A stretch of DNA of 64,000 bases, taken from NCBI GenBank assembly GCA_963735955.1, contig CAVTND010000012.1, positions 124,001-188,000 of the forward strand, read 5' to 3'. The translations under genes were made by a program, and so were the position numbers. Positions 1 through 10,050 of the stretch are shown piece by piece (the first letter of the stretch is position 1; every line of letters begins with the position of its first letter). The stretch comes from CAVTND01 sp963735955. GTDB taxonomy: Bacteria; Pseudomonadota; Gammaproteobacteria; Burkholderiales; Burkholderiaceae_F. The notes beneath the pieces are model-generated. The model saw only the letters and a list, made by a program, of their open reading frames with translations, was not told the origin of the DNA and ran no database searches.

Positions 1-170
1 TCGTATTCCTCGGTTCCCGGCAAGGGTGGGCTGAACCAACGCGGGTTGTCGCGCGCGGGATTGAAGATCGTCTGGCGCTGCCACTCGTCCAGCGAAGCGC
101 AGCCCGAGGCCGCCAGCGCCGCGAGTGCGGCGGCGGCCAGCAGGGCTACCAGACGGGCCGGCAGTCGCAT
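1..170 (-). CDS. N-terminus of a lipoprotein, probable alpha/beta hydrolase (partial)
   Basis: Only the first 56 codons are in the window; the gene continues past the left edge. The reading frame starts MRLPARLVALL, runs through an Ala-rich hydrophobic signal segment and reaches a lipobox-like ASGC (Cys at about residue 24), so the product is probably a lipidated envelope protein. The sequence just after the Cys (SLDEWQRQTIFNPARD) resembles the start of the betaproteobacterial lipoprotein alpha/beta hydrolases (serine aminopeptidase-like), but the catalytic part is not visible, so the enzyme class is an inference. The lipoprotein call is stronger than the hydrolase call. Confidence 0.5.
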   Translation of the reverse strand, partial: MRLPARLVALLAAAALAALAASGCASLDEWQRQTIFNPARDNPRWFSPPLPGTEEY

Positions 171-192
171 CTAAGTCTCGCCGATACAGGCC

Positions 193-699
193 TTAGCTAA
201 GCGCACCAATGAAATCGCGTTTGCCAAGTTCAACTCCGTTGTGACGAAGGATGTCATACGCGGTCACGCTGTGGAAGTAGAAGTTCGGCAAAGCCATATT
301 CAGCAGATAGGGTTGCCCCTTGAAGTTGAGCGTCTGGTCGCGGATCTTCATCTGAACCTCACGCTCCTCGGCGCCCGAAAATTGAGCGGCCTTGAACCCC
401 TGAACAAATTCGATGGTCCTGCTGACGCGCGCCTTCAGATCGGCAAACGATGCTTCATTGTCATCCCACTTGGGCGGCTCCTGCCCGGCCAGCCGCGCCA
501 CCGTTCCCTTGGCAAAGTCACACGCAATCTGCACCTGGCGCGTCAGCGGAAACATGTCGGGGTAAAGGCGTGCAGCGAGCAGCACCGACGGTTCGATCTT
601 CTTCGCCTCGGCGTGAGTCTCAGCCTTGTCCAGAATGGCGGACAGATTGCCTAGCCCCCTGAGGAATACCGGCACCGAGACTTCGTACATAGTGATCAT
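193..699 (-). CDS. DUF1993 family protein
   Basis: A 168-aa soluble protein starting MITMYEVSVPVF. Its order of conserved segments (LGNLSAILDKAE, LYPDMFPLTRQVQ, then LPNFYFHSVTAYDILRHNGV near the C-terminus) matches the DUF1993 family, a DinB-like helical-bundle group of unknown function. I chose the ATG at 699 because it begins the family-conserved sequence and overlaps the stop of the upstream SET gene as ATGA, which suggests translational coupling. The open frame extends further upstream, but that part is low-complexity shadow sequence. No catalytic function can be given. Confidence 0.8.
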   Translation of the reverse strand: MITMYEVSVPVFLRGLGNLSAILDKAETHAEAKKIEPSVLLAARLYPDMFPLTRQVQIACDFAKGTVARLAGQEPPKWDDNEASFADLKARVSRTIEFVQGFKAAQFSGAEEREVQMKIRDQTLNFKGQPYLLNMALPNFYFHSVTAYDILRHNGVELGKRDFIGALS

Positions 700-1181
700 G
701 TGTTTTCCTTTCGAGTGCGCCTCTTGAGCGCGAGCATGGTGCCGCGACAATCGACTGCGCCGCAGCGGCATTCGTATTGTTTCTTGAGCGTTGGGGTGAT
801 GCGTTCGTCGATGATGAGGCCGTAATCGTAGTTGAGCTCCTCGCCCCGTCGAATGTCGCGCATTGCCTGGATGAACACTCGGCCGTCTTCGCTTTCCTCT
901 GTTTCGCAGTTGGGCGCGCACGAATGATTGACCCAGCGAGCAATATTTCCTTCAACTCCGGCGTCGATCACCGTCTTGCCGTCCGATAGCGAAAAGAAGA
1001 AAGTGTGATTCGGATCGTCGGGGTCCGAGGCGGGGCGTCGATCCGCTTCCTTCCAGCTGATCCGTTCTCCTCGATACTCGACGATGCGTTCGCCCTGTCG
1101 GAGCTTGCGCGCAGCGTAGATGCCGCGACCATGGATGCGCGAGTTGCGTACGACGATTCGGGGCTTTCGTATTACAGGCAT
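696..1181 (-). CDS. SET-domain protein-lysine methyltransferase
   Basis: A 161-aa protein that is almost entirely a SET domain. It starts MPVIRKPRIVVRNSRIHGRG (the usual SET N-terminus), carries the cofactor/knot motif VNHSCAPNC in mid-protein, the ELNYDYG motif, and a post-SET zinc cluster (CRCGAVDC) at the C-terminus. The family transfers methyl groups from S-adenosylmethionine to protein lysines. Compact bacterial SET proteins of this size occur in many proteobacteria and their targets are mostly unknown. An upstream extension of the frame is possible, but the ATG at 1181 fits the family start. It forms a two-gene unit with the DUF1993 gene (4-nt overlap). The target protein cannot be read from the sequence. 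Confidence 0.85.
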   Translation of the reverse strand: MPVIRKPRIVVRNSRIHGRGIYAARKLRQGERIVEYRGERISWKEADRRPASDPDDPNHTFFFSLSDGKTVIDAGVEGNIARWVNHSCAPNCETEESEDGRVFIQAMRDIRRGEELNYDYGLIIDERITPTLKKQYECRCGAVDCRGTMLALKRRTRKENT

Positions 1182-1271
1182 GACGACCTTGGCGATGTAA
1201 GGGCAGCGGCGGGAAGGGATCGCAATGCGACACCAGCCTGGACGGCGCAATGGTGAGGCGTGAGATTACGG

Positions 1272-3371
1272 TCAGCCGGAGAGCAGTCGTTTGACCTCTT
1301 CGAGCGGACTGGACTTCAGCACATCGAGAAGATTGTTGAACTGATCGGACCAGATCGAATGCTGAGGTGCTGGCTCGAGCGGCTCAGCCTCGGCGAGCTG
1401 TTCGTGATTGAAGGCCTCTGGCGTGGCCGCGATCAGGACCCAGTCGGTGTGAGATCCAGGCTGATCGTCGGCGGGCGAGTCGGTAACGAGCCTCGCAGTG
1501 AGGCCTAGTTTCAGCGCGATGTTGGCCAGGACCGGCTTCAGATCGAGAAAGCGGTTGGAAATGTGAATCGCAAGAATGCCGTCCGGCGCCAGGTGCTGCA
1601 TGTAAAGCTCGATCGCCTCACGCGTGATCAGGTGCACGGGGATCGAGTCGCTCGAAAACGCGTCGATTGCGAGCAGGTCGTACTTCTGTGTGGCGCCGCT
1701 GGCGAGTTCGCGCTCCATTGACAGGCGCGCATCGCCCATCACGAACTCCAGCCGAGCCGGGGTGGACGTGAGATAGCTGAAGTGACTGCGCGCCAGGCTT
1801 AGTACATCGGGGTCAAGCTCATAGAAGCGAACGGTGTCGCCGGCCCGGCCGTACGCAGACAAGGTGCCTACACCAAGCCCGACCACGCCGATGCGCACTG
1901 GTCCGGCCGCCTGCCGGGCCGCGATTGCGCGTCCGGCGCCCGAGGTGCGCGCGTAGTACGTGCCGGGCTCGAGCCGATAGGGGCTGATCGTCAACTGCTC
2001 GCCATGCAGAATGACGCCATGCAACAGGCGCCGCACCTGCTGCTCACCGCCCCCTTGTTCTCGCACTCGCAGCGTGCCGTAGAAGTTGCGCTCCATGAAC
2101 ACGACATCGTCGCGGATGAACCTGAGGTATTCGTATGAATACCAGGATGTCGCCAGCGTTGCGACGATGGCCGGACCGAGCAGCCATCGATTGCGGTGGA
2201 CCACGACGATGGCCAGCGCGCCAACCGCGATCAGGGCGATCGGCAGTTCGAAGTAGGTCGGAAAAACACGCGGTGCGACCAGGGCAACCAGTAGTCCGCC
2301 CACCGCGCCGCCAACCGAAATCGTCAGGTAGAAGTGAGTCAGGTAGCGCGGTGCCGGCTTGCGATGGGCGAGTTCACCGTTGCAGAAGAGCACTGCGAGA
2401 AACATCCCGGCGGAATACAGCGGCACTGCAATGCTGACGTCGAGCACGCCGCGCGAGGCCGACAGGCCGGCGGCCATGGCGACCAACATGATCAGCGTCA
2501 GAAACAGCCACCAGTTCTGCTCGTACCAGCCACGCCCGCCGCGCCCCTCGAAGGCAACCACGAAACTCAGCAGGTAAAGCGACAGCGGCAGCACCCACAA
2601 GAACGGCACAGAGGCGATGTTCTGCGTGATGTGGCTGGTTGAGGCCAGCAGCAACACTGAGCCCAGCACTGAGAAAGCGAGCCAGAGCAGGACCTCGGAA
2701 AAGCGGGGGCGCCCATCGTTCGTTGAGACCGATGACGCAGCCTGGGTCGACGGCAGACCAGCCGGAGTAACCCGTGAAACCTTGGTGGGAGATGCATGGC
2801 CGGCTTTCCAGGCCGAGACGCCACAGGCAAGAACGAACAATGCGTAGCCGGCGCTCCATACCAGTGACTGGGTGCGCGAACTGGCGAACGGCTCGATCGC
2901 GAACGGAAATGCCAGCAGTCCCACGAGAGAGCCGAAGTTCGACAGCGCAAACAGCCGATAGACCGTTTTCGCGGGAAACTGTGGCGCAATCCATTTCTGC
3001 AGCAGCGGGCCGGTCGTGGAAAGCAGAAAGTACGGCAGGCCGATGGTCGCCATGAGCAGCACGATGATCCGCAGGGCCGCGTCGGTGTCGGCGTCCGGTT
3101 TCAGGGCCGCGCTCGGGACGATCGGTAGAAAGACGAGGCTCAGCGCCAACAGTGCGATGTGCAGATGCGCCTGCGCGCGCGGCGCCAGTCGTCTCGTCAC
3201 GACATGAGCGTAGGTATAGCCGGCAAGAAGCACGACCTGGAAGAACACCAGACAGGTGGTCCAGACGGCGGATGTTCCGCCGAACCACGGCAGGATCTGC
3301 TTGGCGATGATCGGCTGGACCAGGAACAGCAGGAAGGCCGACAGGAGAATGGTGCAGGCAAACAGCGGCAT
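1272..3371 (-). CDS. Fused membrane/spermidine synthase-like protein
   Basis: About 699 aa from the ATG at 3371 (MPLFACTILL). The N-terminal half holds about ten or more hydrophobic segments of the MFS-like type found in 'fused MFS/spermidine synthase' proteins (opening segment LFLVQPIIAKQILPWFGGT). The C-terminal third is a Rossmann methyltransferase-like domain with GVVGLGVGTLSAYGR, the acidic FYELDPDV and DAFSSDSIPVHLITREA, as in polyamine aminopropyltransferases. Whether it makes polyamines is unproven; many such fusions are uncharacterised. A longer start at 3485 is possible but lacks family similarity. The gene is separate from topB (85 bp gap) but on the same strand. Confidence 0.8.
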   Translation of the reverse strand: MPLFACTILLSAFLLFLVQPIIAKQILPWFGGTSAVWTTCLVFFQVVLLAGYTYAHVVTRRLAPRAQAHLHIALLALSLVFLPIVPSAALKPDADTDAALRIIVLLMATIGLPYFLLSTTGPLLQKWIAPQFPAKTVYRLFALSNFGSLVGLLAFPFAIEPFASSRTQSLVWSAGYALFVLACGVSAWKAGHASPTKVSRVTPAGLPSTQAASSVSTNDGRPRFSEVLLWLAFSVLGSVLLLASTSHITQNIASVPFLWVLPLSLYLLSFVVAFEGRGGRGWYEQNWWLFLTLIMLVAMAAGLSASRGVLDVSIAVPLYSAGMFLAVLFCNGELAHRKPAPRYLTHFYLTISVGGAVGGLLVALVAPRVFPTYFELPIALIAVGALAIVVVHRNRWLLGPAIVATLATSWYSYEYLRFIRDDVVFMERNFYGTLRVREQGGGEQQVRRLLHGVILHGEQLTISPYRLEPGTYYARTSGAGRAIAARQAAGPVRIGVVGLGVGTLSAYGRAGDTVRFYELDPDVLSLARSHFSYLTSTPARLEFVMGDARLSMERELASGATQKYDLLAIDAFSSDSIPVHLITREAIELYMQHLAPDGILAIHISNRFLDLKPVLANIALKLGLTARLVTDSPADDQPGSHTDWVLIAATPEAFNHEQLAEAEPLEPAPQHSIWSDQFNNLLDVLKSSPLEEVKRLLSG

Positions 3372-3456
3372 CGATTGAAATCGGCGGCGAGCGGCAGGCG
3401 CAAAGCGCGCGATTGTCTCACGCAGCGCGCGCCGGTCTGTGCATGATCGTCGCGGC

Positions 3457-6161
3457 TCAGCGCCTGCGGCGCACAGCCTTAGCAACCTTGGCCGGCTTCG
3501 CCGCCGGCTTCTTGGCCGCGGTTTTTTTTGCAGCGACTTTGCCTGACACCGGTTTTCTGACCGGTGACCTTACGGCAGGTTCCTTCGCAACGGGGAAAGC
3601 AGCCGCTTTGCGGGGGCGAACTTTCACGCCCTTGCTCGCGGGTGAGGTCGGTGCGCTTTCCTCGGACGCTGCAGCCGATTGTTTCGCCGGCCGAGTCACG
3701 CCGGTCTTGACGGCACGCGGCTCGAACTCGAAGCCGGTCGTGCCATCGGGCTTGCGCACCAGGTAGGCCGCAAACTTGCGGCGCGTGCGGTTCGACACAA
3801 AGGCGCGCAACAGATCCGTGCGGCCCGCTGGCCAGCAGCTTTTCCATCTGCGCTCGCTCAATCGCCTGTTGCAGGATCACTTTGCCCGAACGGAAGTCGC
3901 AACTTTTCTCCGGCCCGACGCTCTTCTCGCACAGATAGGCCATCGGTTGCTCGAATACGCGCGCGCCGCACTTGGGGCACGGTCCGAGTGATTCCTGGCC
4001 GCCGAAATCGACGGGTTCGTCGGATCCTCCGTCGCCTGCCGACGACTGGCCGAAGTCGAACTCGAGCTTGAACTCAGGCGTGATCTTCAGCACCGCCGCG
4101 AACGGCCGGCCCATCTTGCTGATGAAGCCCTGCAACGGCCCGATCGTTCGATCGCCCAGCAGTTCTTCAACTTCCTCGACTTCCAGGGTGCGGCTGCCCG
4201 GATGTTTGGGAATCGAGAAGTCGCACTTCGTGCAGGCGAAGCGGCGATAGTTCTCGATCATCTTGCCGCTGCACTTGGGGCACGGGGTCGAGAGCTGTGC
4301 CGGATCCTCGATCGGCACCGTATCGGACTGGTAGCTTTTGGCGCGCTCGACGATCTTTTTCGTCATGCCGGCGATCTCGCGCATGAAAAGATCACGCCTG
4401 AGCTTGCCGCGCTCCATCTGAGCCAGCTTGAATTCCCATTCGCCGGTCAGCTCGGGCGCGGTCAGTTCCTCGACATCGAGACCCTTGAGCAGGGTCATGA
4501 GATCGAACGCCTTGCGCGTTGGCCGCAGATCCTTGCCATCGCGCACCATGTAGCGCTGATCGATCAGGTTCTCGATGATCTGCGCTCGCGTGGCCGGCGT
4601 GCCAAGACCCTTGCCGGCCATGGCGGCGCGCAGCTCATCGTCTTCGATCAGCTTGCCCGCACCCTCCATCGCGGACAGCAGGGTGGCTTCGGTATAGCGC
4701 GGTGGCGGCCTGGTCGTGAGCGCGACTGACTGGATCTCCGCGGTGCGCACCTGTTCGCCATCTTCGACTCGTGGCAACGATCCCTGCTCCTCGATCGCCT
4801 CGCGTCCGTAGATCGCGAGCCAGCCCGGCTCGACCAGTACCTTGCCTTCGGTCTTGAACGAGTGGCCGGCCACCTCGGTGATGCGCGTCGTCACCAGGTA
4901 CTCCGCCGCCGGGAAGAAGACCGCGAGGAAGCGCTTGACGACCAGGTCGTAGAGCTTGGTCTCGATCTCGGACAGATGTCCCGGCGTCTGCAGGGTTGGA
5001 ATGATCGCGAAGTGATCCGTAATCTTCGAGTTGTCGAAGATGCGCTTGTTCGGCTTGACCCAGCCCTGCTTGACGACCTTGCGCGCAAACTCCCGGTAGG
5101 GCGCCGCGGCCGCCAAGCGCGTCCATCGTCTTCCTGACAATGCCGAGATAGTCCTCGGGCAATGCGCGCGCATCGGTGCGCGGATAGGTCAGCACCTTGT
5201 GTCGCTCGTACAGCGCTTGCGCGATCGACAACGTGGTCTTGGCCGAGAAGCCGAACTTCGAATTCGCTTCGCGCTGCAGCGAAGTCAGGTCGAACAGCAA
5301 GGGAGACAGCTGCGTCGACGGCTTGGTCTCCTCGGTGACCGTGCCCGGCTTGCCCTTGCAGGCAGCGACGATCGTCGCCGCCTTGTCCGCATCCCACAGT
5401 CGCTCGGCGCGCGCGTCAACGTCGTCGGTCTTCTTGAACGCGGGGTCGAACCAGCGGCCTTCGTAACGGCCGGCGGTGGCATCGAACTGTGCGCGCACCT
5501 CCCAGTAGTCGCGAGACACAAAGCGGCGGATCTTGTCTTCGCGTTCGGCAACGATCGCCAGCGTCGGCGTCTGCACGCGGCCGACGGTGGTCAGATAGAA
5601 ACCGCCCTCCTTGCTGTTGAACGCGGTCATCGCGCGCGTGCCGTTGATGCCGACCAGCCAGTCGGCCTCTGAACGGCTGCGCGCGGCATCCGCCAGCGGC
5701 AGCATTTCGTCGTCGCTGCGCAGCGTTTCGAACGCCTCGCGGATCGAGGCCGGCGTCATCGACTGCAGCCACAGGCGGCGCACAGGTTGGCGCGCCTTCG
5801 TGGCCTGCACGATGTAGCGAAATATGAGCTCGCCTTCGCGCCCGGCGTCGCAGGCGTTGACCAGTTCCGTCACGTCCTTGCGCTTGATCAGCCGTGCCAG
5901 CACCTTCAGCCGCGCTTCGCTTCGGGCGATCGGCGCCAGGTCGAAGTGCGGTGGTATCACCGGCAGGTGCGTGAAGGTCCACTTGCCACGCTTGACGTCG
6001 TGGCTCTCCGGCGCGCGCAGTTCGAGCAGATGCCCGACCGCGGACGACAGCACATAGCGGTCGCTCTCGAAGTGGTCCGCTTGCTTGGTGAAGCCTCCAA
6101 GCGCGCGCGCGATGTCGGCGGCGACCGAGGGCTTTTCGGCAATGATCAGTGCTTTGGACAT
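3457..6161 (-). CDS. topB: DNA topoisomerase III, two frameshifts
   Basis: Type IA topoisomerase that relaxes and decatenates DNA through a 5'-phosphotyrosine intermediate. The start MSKALIIAEKPSVAADIARAL opens the TOPRIM domain, DAGREGELIFRY gives the acidic metal site, and LTYPRTDAR (around residue 325-330) holds the active-site Tyr. The distal part has two Cys4-type zinc modules (CPKCSGKM...CTKC and CPKCGARVF...C) and the usual RTRRKFAAYLV segment, then a long Lys/Ala-rich tail (AAKKTAAKKPAAKPAK). The frame breaks twice: near 5116 (an extra G on the coding strand after ...MDAL) and near 3831 (an extra C after LLASG). Removing one base at each site restores one protein of about 900 aa, normal for betaproteobacteria. 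Both look like sequencing errors. Confidence 0.9.
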
Positions 6162-6297
6162 TGGTGCTAAAGGGAGTCACCGGGCGCAAGGATTGCACCG
6201 CAGTGTCCGTGCGTCTCTTTTTTCAGGATAACAACGAAATGGGGGGGCGATGCAAGTCAGCCCCCAGGGCCGCGCCGGAAACGCGCGGACGGCAATG

Positions 6298-6756
6298 CTA
6301 GTGAAGCGCCCGTTCCTCTCCGTCGTCGAGCAGTTCCTCGAGCAGCAGGACGTCGATGTCGGCCTGCTGGCTCCAAAGCACCATCAACACGATCACCTTC
6401 AGTACTTCGAGCGAAACCGGGCTTTCGCCAACTGCGAGCGCGCGTTCGATGACGATCTCGCGCTGGGTCGGCGTCAGCTGTCCCGCGTGCTCGAGAAAGC
6501 TCAGGAATCCGATCGCACCGGCTCCAAGCCGCTCGATTTCCGGCACGGCGTAGATGCGAAATGCGCGCTCGCTTTCGGGGCCGACGGCGATCGATTCGGC
6601 CGTGACCTGTTGCAGCCCCTGCAACCAGGAGAGCGCCTCGGAGATCTCTTCGTCGTCGAAACCGGCGGCGGTCAGGCGTTTCGCAAGGGAGTCGGAGTCC
6701 GGGCACGCGTGCAGCGCGCCATAGTTTTCGTACAGGTAGACGAGAACGTCAAACAC
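6298..6756 (-). CDS. smg: Smg family protein (DUF494)
   Basis: A 152-aa protein starting MFDVLVYLYENYG, the diagnostic start of the Smg/DUF494 family, and continuing with FDDEEISEALSWLQGL and RFLSFLEH-like helices to the conserved LKVIVLMVLWSQ segment. Its biochemical function is unknown. In proteobacteria it sits beside dprA, and here it lies 53 bp downstream of dprA and upstream of topB on the same strand, which supports the assignment. It is complete and in frame, unlike its topB neighbour. Confidence 0.9.
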   Translation of the reverse strand: MFDVLVYLYENYGALHACPDSDSLAKRLTAAGFDDEEISEALSWLQGLQQVTAESIAVGPESERAFRIYAVPEIERLGAGAIGFLSFLEHAGQLTPTQREIVIERALAVGESPVSLEVLKVIVLMVLWSQQADIDVLLLEELLDDGEERALH

Positions 6757-6809
6757 CGTGTGCGCACTCTATGCGAGGGCGCGTCCGCTGTAAAGCCCCG
6801 GTGGTCACC

Positions 6810-7901
6810 CTACCGCAACCTTTGGTAGCGGTTACCGGGCAGGCGCTCAATATCTTGTGCCAACTCGAGTTCCAGAAAGGCGGCCGCCAGTTCGCCCGCA
6901 TCGCGTTTCGAGACCGAGGAGAGCCGGTCGAGATCGATCGGATCGTGGCCAATCAAGGCGAGCAGTTCGGCGTTTGGACCGTTTGCCGGCGCAAGCTCGA
7001 CCTGCGTGCCTGCAAGCTTGCCGCCCCCCAGTTCGTCGAGAATGTCCTGCGCCGATTCCACCAGTTTGGCGCCGTCGCGAATCAGGCGATGGCATCCCTT
7101 GGAAAGCGGTGAGTGAATCGACCCGGGAACCGCGAACACTTCGCGCCCGCTCTCGGCAGCCAGCCGCGCGGTGATCAGCGAACCGGATCGCAGTGCCGCC
7201 TCGACCACGAGCACGCCGCGCGCAAGCCCGGCGATGATGCGATTGCGGCGCGGAAAGTTGTGCGCGATCGCCGGTATGCCCAGAGGGAACTCGGACAACA
7301 CCAGTCCATGGTCGCGAATGCGCTGTGTCAGTGCGCGATGGCTGGCCGGATAGATGACGTCGACGCCGGTGCCGACCACGGCGATGGTTGCTCCGCCGGC
7401 TTCGAGTGCACCATGATGTGCAGCGGCGTCAATGCCGAGCGCCAGGCCGCTGACGATTGCATAACCGGCGCGCACCAGTGCAGCAGCGAATGCTTCGGCA
7501 TTGGCTGCGCCTTGCCGCGTCGCGTTGCGGCTGCCGACGATCGCAATTGCGTCCTGCGCCAGCAATTCCAGCCGGCCCACCGCAAACAGCAAAGGTGGCG
7601 GATCGTCGATCGTCAGCAGCGCCGCCGGATAGTCCGCGTCTGCGAGGGTGACCAGCGCGTGCCGCTCGCCTGTTGCGAGCCATTGCTCGGCGGCAGCAAT
7701 TGCGGTCGCAATCGATTCACTCTGAGGCTGGATCAGGACGCTTGCCAACGCTTCGGGCACGACGCCCTGCAGCGCCGTCCGGCCGGCAGCAAAGATCGCG
7801 TCCGGCAGGCCGAACGCGGCTAGCAGATGGCGCGCCGTGCGCGGCCCTAGGCCCGGGGTGAGAACGAGCCGGAGCCAGGCGGCGCGTTCCGGCGCCAGCA
7901 T
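6810..7901 (-). CDS. dprA: DNA processing protein DprA
   Basis: A 363-aa single-stranded-DNA-binding protein that protects incoming DNA and loads RecA during natural transformation. The central Rossmann-like domain is clear: IAIVGSRNATRQG, then GYAIVSGLALGIDAAAHHGAL, the FPRRNRIIAGL signature and SLITARLAAESGREVFAVPGS. The N-terminus has the helix-hairpin-helix-like LVLTPGLGPRTARHLL, and the C-terminus a winged-helix DML1-like domain (LLALIGHDPIDLDRLS). It starts at the ATG at 7901, 26 bp after the LysM gene stop, so the two are probably co-transcribed. Presence of dprA alone does not prove competence. Confidence 0.95.
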   Translation of the reverse strand: MLAPERAAWLRLVLTPGLGPRTARHLLAAFGLPDAIFAAGRTALQGVVPEALASVLIQPQSESIATAIAAAEQWLATGERHALVTLADADYPAALLTIDDPPPLLFAVGRLELLAQDAIAIVGSRNATRQGAANAEAFAAALVRAGYAIVSGLALGIDAAAHHGALEAGGATIAVVGTGVDVIYPASHRALTQRIRDHGLVLSEFPLGIPAIAHNFPRRNRIIAGLARGVLVVEAALRSGSLITARLAAESGREVFAVPGSIHSPLSKGCHRLIRDGAKLVESAQDILDELGGGKLAGTQVELAPANGPNAELLALIGHDPIDLDRLSSVSKRDAGELAAAFLELELAQDIERLPGNRYQRLR

Positions 7902-7927
7902 GCCTGGCCCGCTCGGCGCCGAAGCCG

Positions 7928-9187
7928 CTACTGGATCGTGAGTGGCCGCAGCGGCTGGCGCAGGACGCGGTCAGCTTCAGTTTCGGCCGCCGCCGGACGC
8001 GTCGTCAAATCCAGGGTGTCACTTGGACTGGACGCGCGATCGCCCAGTTCGACCGGCTGAGTGCCGCGCTGGATCAGGGCGTAGGAAATGCCCGGAAAGA
8101 CGCGAAAAACGAAACCAAGTCCGATCTGCTCGTCCGGCAGCTTGACGAACTGCTTGCCGGGCGCGGTACGGTCCTCGATCGTGCGGCCGGCACGCCAGAG
8201 CTGGAGCACGTCGCCGATACCCAGGCCCTCGTTCGAGCCGCGGTTCAAAGTGACGATCTGGCCGCCGCCGGCATAGCGCACGCCGTCGTACATCGAAATG
8301 ACGCGCGCTTCGACCGGTTGGTCCGGCCGCTTCGGAATGTAAAAAAGTACCGGCTGGCGCTCGACCGGCAACAAGCGGTCGCCAACGCCGATTTCCTGCT
8401 TGCTGACGTCGACCTTGACCTTGGCGACTTCACCGGGCTTGACCACGTTGACCGAGCCGAGATAGAACGCCTCGTAGCCGATCGGTTTCCCCTTGTCCTT
8501 GGGAGTCTGGCCGGGGTATTCATCGGTGTCGTACAACGGCCGCAGCGGCCGGTAAACGCTGTAATTGACGATTGCGTCATTCTTGATGCCGCGCACATAC
8601 GCTTCGTCGCCGCGTCCGACGTAGACGCGCCCCTCCTGGGTTGCGATCACGCGTGGCGCATCGGCCAGCGAATCTGCGTCGAGCACCAAGGGCTGCGAAA
8701 GAAAGGGTTCCAGCAGATTGGTCGGGATGCTGCGGATCGCGGCGCGATCGCCGTCCTGTTCGCGGATGCGCGGCTCGAGCTTGCCTTCGCCACTAGGCCC
8801 GCTGCTGGTGGAGCTGTCGGCGAGCTCGAGGCGTGCGCGGCCGCCCTCCTTCACCAGACGCAGTTCCTGTCCGGGATAGATCAGATGCGGATTCCTGATC
8901 TGGTCCTTGTTCATGCCCCACAACTCCGGCCAGCGCCAGGGGCTGGTCAGGTACATGCGTGACAGCGCCCACAGCGTGTCGCCCGATTTGATGGTGTAAC
9001 GCTCGGGCGCATCGGGCGCCAGCGCCGACAAAGGCACACCGGCCTGCGCGACCTGGTCTGCCGTACTGCGCTGGTCCGGAGTAATCGGATAGCGTGTGCT
9101 CGCATCCTGGGCAATGGCGACGGAAGTCGCCGTAGTCACCACGGCGACGGTCAGCAATCCCCTGGCGCTCAAGCCGGTCATCTTCAT
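7928..9187 (-). CDS. Secreted LysM peptidoglycan-binding protein
   Basis: A 419-aa exported protein. Residues 1-26 form a Sec signal peptide (MKMTGLSARGLLTVAV... ending AIA-QD). One LysM domain occupies about residues 60-112 (YTIKSGDTLWALSRMYL ... HLIYPGQELRL), which binds peptidoglycan glycan strands. The rest (about 300 aa) is a beta-rich region without a domain I can name and ends in a low-complexity tail. This gene is regularly found divergent from def and upstream of dprA in betaproteobacteria, exactly the arrangement here. The role is presumably in envelope maintenance; no catalytic motif is visible. Confidence 0.88.
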   Translation of the reverse strand: MKMTGLSARGLLTVAVVTTATSVAIAQDASTRYPITPDQRSTADQVAQAGVPLSALAPDAPERYTIKSGDTLWALSRMYLTSPWRWPELWGMNKDQIRNPHLIYPGQELRLVKEGGRARLELADSSTSSGPSGEGKLEPRIREQDGDRAAIRSIPTNLLEPFLSQPLVLDADSLADAPRVIATQEGRVYVGRGDEAYVRGIKNDAIVNYSVYRPLRPLYDTDEYPGQTPKDKGKPIGYEAFYLGSVNVVKPGEVAKVKVDVSKQEIGVGDRLLPVERQPVLFYIPKRPDQPVEARVISMYDGVRYAGGGQIVTLNRGSNEGLGIGDVLQLWRAGRTIEDRTAPGKQFVKLPDEQIGLGFVFRVFPGISYALIQRGTQPVELGDRASSPSDTLDLTTRPAAAETEADRVLRQPLRPLTIQ

Positions 9188-9543
9188 TCAAGCTCCCTCT
9201 GGTCGCGCCCGCGAGCGGACGGCGAACTCAGTTTGCGCAAACTCGCGCGAAAATGCGCGAAAATCCCCCGGCACGCCGGCTTCTGGCGGTCAAGCAGCGA
9301 GCTCGACATCTAAGACAGGGCGTCAGATTTTGCCGGTAGTGCCTTGATATAGCAACGGATAAGCCCAAGCTCTAGTCCCGACTAGGCGCGATGCCGATTG
9401 GCCGTTCGCCGCCGTCACTGACGGTGGTGCAGGCCTCAGTGTGAGGCCAAGCGCGGTGCCCGCGAGTCACGAAAAGCGGGGTTGGAGCGGCGGACTTACG
9501 ACTTTTGGCGGCTGGATACGGCCGCTGTTTCGGAGCAGTGCCA
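9188..9543. promoter_or_regulatory. Divergent promoter region between the LysM gene and def
   Basis: About 355 bp with no convincing gene. It must carry the promoters of the two divergent units. Visible structures are a perfect 12-bp palindrome GTTTGCGCAAAC at 9231-9242 and a perfect hairpin at 9432-9448 (7-bp stem GGCCTCA/TGAGGCC, 3-nt loop). I could not identify confident -35/-10 boxes. Confidence 0.4.
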
Positions 9544-10050
9544 GTGGCGCGATTGACCATCCTCGAGTACCCCGATGCCCGCCTGCGGACGCATGCCCGA
9601 CCGGTTACGCGCTTCGACGATCGATTGCAGCAACTGGCGGCGGACCTGGCGGAAACCATGTATTCCGCGCCCGGAGTCGGTCTGGCGGCGACCCAGGTCG
9701 ATGTGCACGAGCGGCTGATCGTTATCGATGTTTCGGAGGAACGGAATGCGCTCAGGGTCTTTGTGAACCCCGAGATCCTGTGGGCCTCCGAGGAACAGGT
9801 CGAGTGCGAAGAGGGCTGCCTGTCCGTGCCAGGGGTGTACGACGCGGTCACACGGCCGGCACGGGTGCGGGTGCGTGCGCAGGACCTCCACGGCAAACCG
9901 TTTGAACTCGAGTGCGAGGGCCTGCTTGCCGTGTGTGTCCAGCATGAAATGGATCATCTGGTCGGCAAGGTCTTTGTCCAGTACCTCTCTCCCCTGAAAC
10001 AGGACCGCATCAAGGCGCGAATGAAGAAACGCAAGGTTCGCGCTGCCTGA
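9544..10050 (+). CDS. def: Peptide deformylase
   Basis: A 168-aa Fe2+/Zn2+ hydrolase that removes the formyl group from nascent N-terminal fMet. All three family motifs are present: GVGLAATQV, EEGCLSVPG (metal-ligand Cys) and QHEMDHL (HExxH-type zinc site with catalytic Glu). I chose the GTG at 9544 (VARLTILEYPDARLR) because homologues start at this LxILxYPDxRLR segment; a GGAG lies about 10 nt upstream. The in-frame ATG at 9505 would add 13 unconserved residues. Normally def sits directly before fmt; here two hydrolase genes, a repeat element and a gene remnant lie between them. Confidence 0.93.
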   Translation: MARLTILEYPDARLRTHARPVTRFDDRLQQLAADLAETMYSAPGVGLAATQVDVHERLIVIDVSEERNALRVFVNPEILWASEEQVECEEGCLSVPGVYDAVTRPARVRVRAQDLHGKPFELECEGLLAVCVQHEMDHLVGKVFVQYLSPLKQDRIKARMKKRKVRAA

